A stretch of DNA of 30,067 bases from an uncultured Eubacteriales bacterium. GTDB taxonomy: Bacteria; Bacillota; Clostridia; Oscillospirales; Acutalibacteraceae. Shown one piece after another: positions 8,611 to 16,504 of the stretch; within the stretch, counting starts at the first letter, position 1, and every line of letters begins with the position of its first letter. Below the pieces are notes generated by a model, which ran no database searches, was not told the DNA's origin, and saw nothing but the letters and a program-made list of their open reading frames with translations. The DNA is taken from the NCBI GenBank assembly GCA_934702115.1, contig CAKUYF010000003.1, positions 1 to 30,067 of the forward strand. Direction: 5' to 3'. The translations under genes and the position numbers were made by a program.

Positions 8611-10698
8611 ATGAAAAATGGGTTGGAATTGTTTGGCAGTATGGTATTCAATAACAGAGCTATGAAAGAATTATTACCTTCTAAAGTATATATTAGTCTT
8701 AAAAATTCTATTAATAATAATGAGCCAATAGATCCTGAAATGGCGGAAGCTATTGCACATGCAATGAAGGTTTGGGCAATAGAAAAAGGTGCTACACATT
8801 TTACGCATTGGTTTCAACCCTTAACGGAAATTACTGCAGAAAAGCATAATAGCTTTTTGGATATTTCTCCTGAGGGAAATGTAGAAACAAATTTTTCCGT
8901 AAGAGAATTAGTGAAAGGTGAGTCAGATGCTTCCAGCTTTCCTTCTGGAGGACTTCGTGCTACATTTGAAGCAAGAGGTTACACATCTTGGGATCCGACA
9001 TCTTTTGCATTTGTTAAGAATCATTCGCTTTATATTCCATCCTTTTTCTGTTCGTATAGCGGGGAAGTTCTGGACGAAAAGACTCCGCTTTTGAAGTCTA
9101 TGTATGCTTTAAATAAGCAATCTTTAAGGATTTTGAAAATTCTTGGTAATGATAAAGTTACAAAGGTTACTCCTTGCACGGGAGCTGAGCAAGAATATTT
9201 TTTAATTGATAAAGAGTTTTACACTAAACGCCAAGACATTCTAACATGTGGACGTACTTTATTTGGGGCTAAGCCAGTTAAATCTCAAGATATTTCTAAC
9301 CATTATTTTGCTGCTCTTAAGCCTAAAATTGCAGATTTCATGCAAGAATTAGATGAAGAACTGTGGAAACTGGGGATCCCTTCAAAAACGAAGCATAATG
9401 AAGTAGCTCCCGCACAGCATGAGGTAGCTCAGATTTACACTTATTCCAACATTGCTGCAGATCAAAATCATCTTATTATGGAAACTTTAAGGGTTGTTGC
9501 AGAACGCCATAATTTGGTATGTTTGCTTCATGAAAAGCCGTTTGATAAAATAAACGGAAGTGGTAAGCATAATAATTGGTCGTTGGTATCAAACAGAGGT
9601 ATAAATTTATTGGAACCGGGTAAATCTCCTCAAGACAATATTCAATTTTTAATTTTCCTGTGTGCAATGATAAAGGCAGTAGATGAATACTCTGATCTTT
9701 TAAGAATTTCCGCTTCATCTCCAAGTAATGACTGTAGATTAGGTGGACACGAAGCTCCTCCTGCAATTATTTCAGTTTATTTGGGAGAGGAAATAATGGC
9801 GGTTTTAGAAGCTTTGGAGGCAGGTGAGGTATATACATGCAAAAGAAAAGGAAATTTCGAAATAGGGCTTAATGTCTTTTCTAATTTTCCTTGTGATACT
9901 TCCGATAGAAACAGAACTTCACCTTTTGCATTTACTGGAAATAAGTTTGAGTTTAGGATGGTAGGGTCAAGCCAGTCTGTAGCGGTTCCGAATATGATTT
10001 TAAATACGATAGCTGCTCAAGCCTTAAAAGAGTTTGCAGATGAACTTGAGAATTCTTCAAATCTGGCTTTAAGTTTAAATGCTTTACTTGTTAGGACAAT
10101 AAAAAAACATAAACGAGTAATATTTAACGGTAATAGCTATTCAGAGAAATGGGAACTGGAAGCGAAAAAACGTGGGCTTTATAATCTTAAAACTACAGTA
10201 GATGCTCTTAATCATTTTCTAGATGAAAAGAATATTAATTTATTTGAAACTCATGGAGTACTTTCTAAGAAGGAAATGATATCTCGTTATGAGGTACACA
10301 TGAAAAATTACTGTAATGTAATTCATATAGAAGCTCAAACAATGATTAGTATTATTAAAAGAGATATATTACCGGCAGTAAGTAGATACACTAAAGAATT
10401 AAGTGAAACTATAAATTTAAAATCGCAGTTAAATGGGATTGCTTATGAATATGAGCTTGAAAGTTTAGAAAAACTTTCTCGTCTCTTGTCGCAGCTGCAT
10501 ATAAAAGTTAGTGAACTTATAGTTCAAGATGAAAAGGCTCACAGCATGATTGATACAAAAATCAGTGCTAATAGTTATAAAGATATAGTCATAAAAATTA
10601 TGAGTGAAGCACGTAGTCTTGTGGATAAAATGGAGCTTAAGATGCCAAAGGATTATTGGCCATATCCGACTTATCAAGATATATTGTTTAGTATATAG
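8611..10698 (+). CDS. glnN: type III glutamine synthetase (GlnN)
   Basis: This enzyme makes glutamine from glutamate, ammonia and ATP. At 695 residues it matches the long GSIII class (about 700), not the 440-470 residues of GSI. Conserved blocks include FPSGGLRATFEARGYTSWDP near residue 110, GAEQEYFLID from Gly191, NEVAPAQHEVAQIY from about 263, and NGSGKHNNWS from Asn315 (the family's substrate loop). RLGGHEAPPAIISVYLG and FRMVGSSQSVAVPN follow. The C-terminal quarter is helical. The ribosome binding site is weak (a GGA about 7 bases before the ATG). A weak terminator and a possible promoter separate it from the symporter gene by about 120 bases, so it may be both cotranscribed and independently controlled. 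Together they form a glutamate-to-glutamine module. Confidence 0.96.
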   Translation: MKNGLELFGSMVFNNRAMKELLPSKVYISLKNSINNNEPIDPEMAEAIAHAMKVWAIEKGATHFTHWFQPLTEITAEKHNSFLDISPEGNVETNFSVRELVKGESDASSFPSGGLRATFEARGYTSWDPTSFAFVKNHSLYIPSFFCSYSGEVLDEKTPLLKSMYALNKQSLRILKILGNDKVTKVTPCTGAEQEYFLIDKEFYTKRQDILTCGRTLFGAKPVKSQDISNHYFAALKPKIADFMQELDEELWKLGIPSKTKHNEVAPAQHEVAQIYTYSNIAADQNHLIMETLRVVAERHNLVCLLHEKPFDKINGSGKHNNWSLVSNRGINLLEPGKSPQDNIQFLIFLCAMIKAVDEYSDLLRISASSPSNDCRLGGHEAPPAIISVYLGEEIMAVLEALEAGEVYTCKRKGNFEIGLNVFSNFPCDTSDRNRTSPFAFTGNKFEFRMVGSSQSVAVPNMILNTIAAQALKEFADELENSSNLALSLNALLVRTIKKHKRVIFNGNSYSEKWELEAKKRGLYNLKTTVDALNHFLDEKNINLFETHGVLSKKEMISRYEVHMKNYCNVIHIEAQTMISIIKRDILPAVSRYTKELSETINLKSQLNGIAYEYELESLEKLSRLLSQLHIKVSELIVQDEKAHSMIDTKISANSYKDIVIKIMSEARSLVDKMELKMPKDYWPYPTYQDILFSI

Positions 10699-10751
10699 AA
10701 AATAAAATTAAAAACTTATTTTCTAACCATATAACTGAACTTTGCAATTAA

Positions 10752-10786
10752 ATTCTCTTCTTATTTTAAAGGGAGGAGAATATTTT
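10752..10786 (+). terminator. rho-independent terminator after glnN
   Basis: ATTCTCTTC at 10752-10760 pairs with GAGGAGAAT at 10773-10781 (one wobble) around a 12-base loop and is followed by a run of five T residues. Confidence 0.6.
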
Positions 10787-10940
10787 TAATTAACCTTAAT
10801 TATTAAGATATAAGAAAACAGAATTTCAACAAATTTCGATTAAATTTGACAAATTTTATTTGGTTATTTTGAAATATAGGGTAATTTTAAGGAAATTAGG
10901 TAATGTTCTGTATTTAATTTTGGAAATAGCGGGGATTTCC

Positions 10941-10968
10941 TTGATAAATTTATAAATAGTGGTATAAT
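10941..10968 (+). promoter_or_regulatory. promoter for the ATP/ADP translocase gene
   Basis: TTGATA at 10941-10946 and TATAAT at 10963-10968 are separated by 16 bases. A TG dinucleotide one base before the -10 adds an extended -10 element. The start codon is about 147 bases downstream. Confidence 0.6.
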
Positions 10969-11115
10969 GATTAATATAAGACTGATAAACAGGAGTTAAA
11001 GGGAAGATAAGCTATTATGAATGTTTGATATTAAAAATAATTTGACGCTTTAAGTTTTATATAAATATACGATTATAGTTTATTCTATAAATATTTTAAA
11101 TAGGGGAGTGATCGA

Positions 11116-12651
11116 GTGCTAGACACTCAGCCACAAAAATTTAACAAGTTCCAAGAGTATATCTTTCCGATTTACAAACATGAGCTTAAAAAGTTTGTAC
11201 CTATGAGTTTTCTTATGTTTTGCATACTTTTTGTATATGCATTAGCGAATGGACTTAAAGATATTTTTATTTTATACAATACTAATTTATGGGTTGGCGC
11301 CCGCCCTGAAGAGACAACAAGTCTAATAAGTGCAATTAAACTATGGTATGTTTTGCCAAGTGCTGTAGTTGCAGTTATAGTTTTTACAGCCTTGTTGAAT
11401 AAATTTGGTCCTGACAAAACTTTTAATATAACGGTTGTAGGATTTATAATATTTTATGCACTATATGGATTTGTTCTTTATCCCAACTCTGATAGTTTAA
11501 TTCTTTCTGAAGAGAAAATTACAGAAATGGTGCAAGGAGTGCCCATATTTTTTAGAACGTTTATCACGTGTTTTGCGAATTGGCCTTTTGTAGCTTTCTA
11601 TGTAATTTCCGAGCTATGGGGAAGTATAATGATATCCTCTCTTTTCTGGCAATTTGCAAACAGAGTAACTCTTAAACATGAAGTTACTAGATTTTTTGGT
11701 TTATTTTCTTTAGTTTCTAGTGTAGGAACTGTTATTGCCGGAAGTACGATTATGAATTATGCGCTTAATTTAGACGTTCATCGCGTTAAGGTTCTAATGG
11801 CAGGTATTTTAATTACAAGTACTATAATACTTATAATTTATGCTTACATAAATAAACTGGTGGCCAAGGATGTTCGTATTTATCAAGCAGAGCATTCGCC
11901 CCGGGGTAGTTCAAATAAGAAGAAAGTCAGTGCATTGGAAGGTATAAAAATTTTATTTAAAAATCCTTATTTAATGCTTGTTTCGGTACTTATTCTTTCG
12001 TATGGAATAGCAATAAACTTTTCTGAAATATTAATGAAAGCCGGAATGAAAGAAGCGTTTGACAAATCACAATATGCTAAGATGCAAGGGATGCTTTCTG
12101 TATTTACAGGTATATTTGCGAGTGTAGTAGTTTTAATTAGTGCAAATATTTTAAGGAAATTTTCATGGAAAGTAAGTGCTTTAGTTACACCTTTGACGTT
12201 TTTAATAGTGGGCGGAATATTTTTATCTCTTGTGCTTTATAAGCAGTTTGTAAGTGCTACCTTATTTGGGATGTCAACTGTTACTTTATCTGCTTGGGTA
12301 GGAATAATTCACGACGCTTTAGTAAGGAGTGTAAAATATTCTTTGTTTGACACTACCAAAAGTATGGCTTATATTCCACTTGATGAAGATACTAAAACAA
12401 AGGGACAAGCTGCTGTAGAAATGATAGGTGGACGTGCCGGTAAAGCTGGGTCTTCGGCTGTGCAACAGATTATGATTTCATTCCCTAGAACATTGGTTAC
12501 GACCACAGGTACCGTTGGAGGCGTATTAGCATATAGTCCGGTGATAATAGCAGTATTCTTTGCAACCGTTATAACGTGGACATTTGCAGTACTTAGACTT
12601 AATGTAAGGTATGAGGAAAAAATAAAGCAGTTAAGTTGTGAGGCGGCATAA
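11116..12651 (+). CDS. Tlc-family ATP/ADP (nucleotide) translocase
   Basis: This 511-residue protein has about 11-12 hydrophobic segments and belongs to the nucleotide transporter family of Rickettsia, Chlamydia and plastids (ATP:ADP antiport or nucleotide import). It shows the family blocks: ISELWGSIMISSLFWQFANR from about residue 165, EVTRFFGLFSL, LFDTTKSMAYIPLDEDTKTK from about 410, then GQAAVEMIGGRAGKAGSS. The GTG start has GGGGAG 7 bases upstream. It has its own promoter and a strong terminator, so it is a single-gene unit. Energy import by this family is normally found in intracellular bacteria, which makes it the strongest lifestyle marker here. Some members carry other nucleotides or NAD, so the exact substrate is not settled by sequence. 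Confidence 0.93.
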   Translation: MLDTQPQKFNKFQEYIFPIYKHELKKFVPMSFLMFCILFVYALANGLKDIFILYNTNLWVGARPEETTSLISAIKLWYVLPSAVVAVIVFTALLNKFGPDKTFNITVVGFIIFYALYGFVLYPNSDSLILSEEKITEMVQGVPIFFRTFITCFANWPFVAFYVISELWGSIMISSLFWQFANRVTLKHEVTRFFGLFSLVSSVGTVIAGSTIMNYALNLDVHRVKVLMAGILITSTIILIIYAYINKLVAKDVRIYQAEHSPRGSSNKKKVSALEGIKILFKNPYLMLVSVLILSYGIAINFSEILMKAGMKEAFDKSQYAKMQGMLSVFTGIFASVVVLISANILRKFSWKVSALVTPLTFLIVGGIFLSLVLYKQFVSATLFGMSTVTLSAWVGIIHDALVRSVKYSLFDTTKSMAYIPLDEDTKTKGQAAVEMIGGRAGKAGSSAVQQIMISFPRTLVTTTGTVGGVLAYSPVIIAVFFATVITWTFAVLRLNVRYEEKIKQLSCEAA

Positions 12652-12673
12652 AAACTTAGAATAGTTTATATTT

Positions 12674-12707
12674 ATGAGGATATTAAGATCAAATATCCTC
12701 ATTTTTC
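12674..12707 (+). terminator. rho-independent terminator after the translocase gene
   Basis: ATGAGGATATT at 12674-12684 pairs perfectly with AATATCCTCAT at 12692-12702 around a 7-base loop. The T run begins at the end of the stem and continues TTTTCTTTTTT. It lies between convergent genes. Confidence 0.85.
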
Positions 12708-12715
12708 TTTTTTAT

Positions 12716-15046
12716 CTAAGGATTAATGTTAAAGCCTTGAAATCCCATTATAGTTATATCGTCGGATCTATTAGTTGTTTGAGTGAAAATCTTGATTTCT
12801 TTTTGAATTTTTAATATTAATTGTTCCATTTTTAAATTTTTATTTGCAGACTCTAAAATAATTTCTTGCAATTTTTTTTCAGAAAAGAGTTTTCCTTGAG
12901 TATTTGTAGCTTCTGTTACACCGTCAGTATAAAAGATTAGAAAGTCTTTAGATTTTAGGTAAGTTTCATTTTGAATATAATGAATTTTTGGCATAGCTCC
13001 CAGTATAAATCCGTGTGGTTTTGAAATTAAAGTACATTCTTTTTCTAAATGTTTATATAGTATAGGAGGATTATGCCCAGCGTTTCCGTAAACAAATTTT
13101 CCCGTTTTAATATTGATTATACCGATAAAGCATGTAACGAACATACCTGCATCATTGTTTTCACAAAGGCTTTTATTTACAACTTCAAACACTTTAGCTG
13201 GAGAATTGCCGTTTTGTAGTTCATTTTTAATAAGTATTTTTGCAATAACCATGAAGAGGGCAGCGGAAATTCCTTTATCGGAGACGTCTGCAATAACCAT
13301 AGCAAGATTGTTTTCGTCCAAAAAGAAAAAGTCGTAAAAATCTCCACCAACTTCTCGTGCAGGGTCCATAATAGCATAAATATCTATATCTTTTCGGTCG
13401 GGGAAAGCAGGGAATATACAAGGGAGCATACTTCTTTGTATTTTTTTAGCAATTCTAAGCTCACTATGTATTTTTTCTTTTTCAGCAGTAGTTTTAGCAA
13501 GATCTTGTACATATTTTTCTAGATTTTCTGTCATTTTGTTAAATGAGGAAGCTAACTGACCGATTTCATCGTTTGATTCTACAGAAATTCGAAGTGAAAA
13601 ATTCCCCTTTCCGATTTTTTCAGTTTTTTTACTAAGTTCCATAATCGGATTGCTTATACTTTTTGACAATTTTAATCCTGTAAAGTACATTATGAATATA
13701 CATAAACATAGTACTATTAAGAATTGAGTAACAATATAAGTTAAGTCGCTTTTAAGAGTGGACTCAGTATTAACAGTTGAATTTTGAATTAAATTTTCGA
13801 TATGTTTTATAGGTTTTATTATTTCATCATTTTCAATTAAAGTTACAAGTATCCAAGAATTTGTAGATAGAGGATTATATGCAGCGTAATAGTCTTTATT
13901 GTTTATTTGAGTATTAAAAACTCCTGTTTTGGTTGAAAGAATTTTTTCAATTATTTGGTTATCTAGTTTTAATGATTTCTCATCGGTAAGTCCTGTATTT
14001 GTTTTAGGATTATAGTATTCAGGATGGATTACAGTATTTCCTTGATTATCAATTATAAAGCTGTAACCTGTTTGACCGAGTTTTATATTTGTTACGTGCT
14101 GGGTTATTTCATCTAGGTACATATCTATTGCTGCAACACCTAAAATTTTACCATTACTATCGGAAATAGCTTTGGAGCAAGTTATACATAGTTTTCCTGT
14201 AGATTCAGCTATATAAGAGCTTTGCCATACGGCAGAATTTTTTCCTGAATTTTTTGCTTCAATTGCTGAAGTATACCATGGTCTAAGGCGTGGATCGTAC
14301 TTACGGTTAGAGTTATCACATGAATATTTATAAAGTATACCATTTTCTGTACCAAAATAAATGCTTGAAACGGAAGCATTGCTTTTAAAAAGAGGTTCGG
14401 AAATATATTTTAAATTACTTAATAAAATTAGTTCATTTTTTATCGGATTAGGAGGAGCATTTTTAGATACCACCGAATAACTGTTAAGCATGATATTTCT
14501 TTGTTCATCATTTAATTGTTTCCAACTATTTGTATCTGTAGAGTAAATTTTATCGGTGTACTTTGTATATTCGGGGAAATTATAGGCAAGAAGATGAAAA
14601 TTATCCGACTGTAAATAGGAATTATCTATTGCGAAAGCTTTTGCGTTTGCGGTGTTTCTGTTATTAGGATCACAGGCAGTAGAGAGTTCGGGCAACGGAA
14701 GTACGTTACCGGTTAGAACGTTTTTATCTTGGTACAAATTTTCGATTCCGTTACAGAATGCATTTAGCTGATTGTTTATTTCTTCAAACAATGCGTTAGA
14801 AAGGTTTGTGGAAGAATAAGCTAAAGCCTTAAGGTATTCTTCAGATTGATCTTTAAGGCAATTTTCTCCTATGTCTAATGATTCGTCAGATAGCTTATTT
14901 AGTTCACTAAGTGAGTAATTAGCCATTTGGGTTATACTGAAATAGGAAAGAGTTCCTATTATTAGTTGAGTTAATACTAGCAGCAAGGTAGTTACTATAA
15001 GTATTTTTTTTTCTATTTTTAAGTTTTTTATGAACGATTTTAGCAT
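12716..15046 (-). CDS. membrane PP2C-type (SpoIIE/RsbU) serine phosphatase with dCache sensor and HAMP
   Basis: This 776-residue signalling protein has an N-terminal membrane helix (about residues 14-36), a large outside sensor domain of dCache type with the marker DPRLRPWYTSAIEA, and a second helix near 440-465. A HAMP linker follows (SNPIMELSKKTEKIGKGNF), then a C-terminal SpoIIE/RsbU phosphatase. Phosphatase motifs are intact: AREVGGDFYDFF with metal-binding Asp569, IADVSDKGISAALFM with Asp587, NAGHNPPILY and FYTDGVTEATN. In relatives such domains dephosphorylate an anti-sigma-factor antagonist and so switch on stress or developmental genes. No STAS or anti-sigma kinase gene is adjacent, so the target lies elsewhere. 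GGGAGG lies 8 bases before the ATG. The ligand of the sensor domain is unknown. Confidence 0.93.
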   Translation of the reverse strand: MLKSFIKNLKIEKKILIVTTLLLVLTQLIIGTLSYFSITQMANYSLSELNKLSDESLDIGENCLKDQSEEYLKALAYSSTNLSNALFEEINNQLNAFCNGIENLYQDKNVLTGNVLPLPELSTACDPNNRNTANAKAFAIDNSYLQSDNFHLLAYNFPEYTKYTDKIYSTDTNSWKQLNDEQRNIMLNSYSVVSKNAPPNPIKNELILLSNLKYISEPLFKSNASVSSIYFGTENGILYKYSCDNSNRKYDPRLRPWYTSAIEAKNSGKNSAVWQSSYIAESTGKLCITCSKAISDSNGKILGVAAIDMYLDEITQHVTNIKLGQTGYSFIIDNQGNTVIHPEYYNPKTNTGLTDEKSLKLDNQIIEKILSTKTGVFNTQINNKDYYAAYNPLSTNSWILVTLIENDEIIKPIKHIENLIQNSTVNTESTLKSDLTYIVTQFLIVLCLCIFIMYFTGLKLSKSISNPIMELSKKTEKIGKGNFSLRISVESNDEIGQLASSFNKMTENLEKYVQDLAKTTAEKEKIHSELRIAKKIQRSMLPCIFPAFPDRKDIDIYAIMDPAREVGGDFYDFFFLDENNLAMVIADVSDKGISAALFMVIAKILIKNELQNGNSPAKVFEVVNKSLCENNDAGMFVTCFIGIINIKTGKFVYGNAGHNPPILYKHLEKECTLISKPHGFILGAMPKIHYIQNETYLKSKDFLIFYTDGVTEATNTQGKLFSEKKLQEIILESANKNLKMEQLILKIQKEIKIFTQTTNRSDDITIMGFQGFNINP

Positions 15047-15168
15047 TATAATATCCTCCCATTAAGTTTTGGCATATATGTGCACAAAAATATAGGAAGA
15101 TTATATCATAAATTTTATTAAAATCATAGTTTTTTAGAGGTTATATTGTTTAAATGTAATATAAAATT

Positions 15169-16095
15169 TTATATCATATCTTTATGTTTTAAAATAAGCC
15201 AAGTTATGAACATTGACAGACCTATTAACAAAAAGGGGAACCACCAGTTGTCCATAAAGGGTATACCGGGGTTATTCATCCCGTAAATTCCTGAGACTAT
15301 AGTTGGCATGGACAGTATAAGAGTTATGGACGCTAGAACTTTCATAACTACGTTTAAATTATTAGAAATAAGAGAGGAAAAAGCGTCCATAGAGCTTGAA
15401 AGTATATTTAAATATATTTCTGACATTTCCGCAGCTTGCTTTATTTCTATCATTATATCTTCTAATAGATCAGCTTCTTCTTCGCCTAATTCTACGTGTT
15501 TTCCTCTTGAAAGTTTTCTAAGCATTCCGCTAATAGATTTTAAAGATGCAGAGAAATAAACCAAAGATTTTTCTATTTCAAGAAGCTGTACCAATTCTTC
15601 ATTTTGCATTGATTTTTTTAATTCTTCTTCTACATGTTCTGTAATTTTATTAATTTGTGTGAGATATTGAAGGTATTTACCGGCCATACGAAGCATTATT
15701 TGCAAAGCAAACCGAGTCTTATTTTCAGGGTAAGCTGCCCTTATAAGTCCTTCAGAGAATTCTTCAATTATAGAGTTTTCTTTTAATGATATTGTAACTA
15801 TATTTTTTGGAGTTATTATTATACTTATAGGATTTGTATAGTAAGTGAAGTTTTTTCCGCTTTTATTTACTACAGGGCTATCCATTATCATAAGTGTGCA
15901 ATCTCCTTCACGATCTACGTGAGAAGATTCTTCTTCATCAAGTGAAGCTTTTAGCAAGTCAGGATCTATACCAACATCGGACATAAGATAGTTTATTTCT
16001 TTTTCAGTAGGAGCGGTGCAGTTAATCCAACATTCAGATTCAAAGTTTTCCAATGTATTTATACGTCCATTAATAGTTTTGTGGTATTTGATCAT
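15169..16095 (-). CDS. CorA-like divalent metal (magnesium) transporter
   Basis: This 308-residue protein has a long soluble N-terminal domain of acidic helices and two C-terminal membrane segments. The first helix ends in the CorA signature YGMN (GIYGMNNPGIPF), followed by a short loop, the second helix and a basic tail HKDMI. Homopentamers of this family let magnesium, and in some members cobalt, nickel or zinc, through the membrane. AAAGGAG stands about 11 bases before the ATG, slightly far. It sits about 120 bases downstream of nothing on its own strand and about 120 bases upstream of the phosphatase gene, which is read in the same direction. It may therefore share transcription with that gene. 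Confidence 0.9.
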   Translation of the reverse strand: MIKYHKTINGRINTLENFESECWINCTAPTEKEINYLMSDVGIDPDLLKASLDEEESSHVDREGDCTLMIMDSPVVNKSGKNFTYYTNPISIIITPKNIVTISLKENSIIEEFSEGLIRAAYPENKTRFALQIMLRMAGKYLQYLTQINKITEHVEEELKKSMQNEELVQLLEIEKSLVYFSASLKSISGMLRKLSRGKHVELGEEEADLLEDIMIEIKQAAEMSEIYLNILSSSMDAFSSLISNNLNVVMKVLASITLILSMPTIVSGIYGMNNPGIPFMDNWWFPFLLIGLSMFITWLILKHKDMI

Positions 16096-16214
16096 ACTTA
16101 CGTCATCTCCTTTCGTAAGATAATTACATATAGCTTTATATAATTAGTTTTCAAAGTGCTTATATTTTTATTTTATCATAATTTAATGCAATTTGACAGG
16201 TTTTATGTAATAGA

Positions 16215-16235
16215 ATTTCGAAGGAATGTCGAAAT
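16215..16235. repeat. inverted repeat, operator-like
   Basis: ATTTCGA at 16215-16221 and TCGAAAT at 16229-16235 form a perfect 7-base inverted repeat with a 7-base spacer. It lies 120 bases upstream of the CorA-like gene. The two half-sites are centred 14 bases apart, more than one helical turn, so a dimeric regulator site is possible but unproven. Confidence 0.35.
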
Positions 16236-16360
16236 ATGTTTTATTTAATTTTTTAAATTAATGGTTCGTTGTGGTTACAAATGAATATAGCATTTTTTAG
16301 AGAGTGTATTAAACTCAACTCTGTAACTTTAAAATTATATTTTTATTGATTATCTTTATT

Positions 16361-16396
16361 CTGTACAGAAAGATATGTACTTTCGGCAGTGTACAG
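16361..16396. other. nested inverted repeat / stable hairpin
   Basis: CTGTACA at 16361-16367 pairs with TGTACAG at 16390-16396. Inside it GAAAG pairs with CTTTC around a 7-base loop, leaving GGCAG bulged on one side. A two-level stem of 12 base pairs is unusual in this AT-rich spacer. No T run follows, so it is not a terminator. It may be an operator or part of an RNA element. Confidence 0.4.
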
Positions 16397-16454
16397 TATG
16401 ATAATATTTTTTGTCGTTTGTAGGGTTAAAAATTTTAATTTTATTGATTAACCA

Positions 16455-16483
16455 TTGTAATTGAATTTGAATTATGTTAAAAT
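16455..16483 (+). promoter_or_regulatory. promoter for the OGFr-domain gene
   Basis: TTGTAA at 16455-16460 is followed after 17 bases by TAAAAT at 16478-16483, and TG at 16475-16476 gives an extended -10. Transcription would begin just before the ribosome binding site GAGGGTGG. Confidence 0.5.
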
Positions 16484-16504
16484 AAAAGAAAAGAGGGTGG
16501 TAAT

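Larger units (their letters stand above)
10699..11115. other. intergenic region between glnN and the nucleotide translocase gene
   Basis: This holds the glnN terminator, then about 150 bases of AT-rich sequence without structure I recognise. A strong promoter follows at 10941-10968 and then a leader of about 145 bases before the translocase. The only reading frames in the leader are a few codons long. I see no gene. Confidence 0.5.
16096..16504. other. intergenic region between divergent corA-like and OGFr-domain genes
   Basis: About 400 bases separate the two divergent starts. I see an inverted repeat ATTTCGA-7 bases-TCGAAAT at 16215-16235, a nested hairpin at 16361-16396, and a promoter for the OGFr gene at 16455-16483. 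No reading frame of useful length is present, and no known magnesium riboswitch pattern was recognised on the minus strand. Confidence 0.5.

Noticed and set aside
9476..9766. 96-codon minus-strand frame inside glnN
   Set aside because: It is a mirror of the highly conserved glutamine synthetase gene and shows no protein features.
16096..16360. Magnesium riboswitch (M-box) upstream of the CorA-like gene
   Set aside because: I could not find the conserved M-box cores on the minus strand. Only a short inverted repeat was seen.
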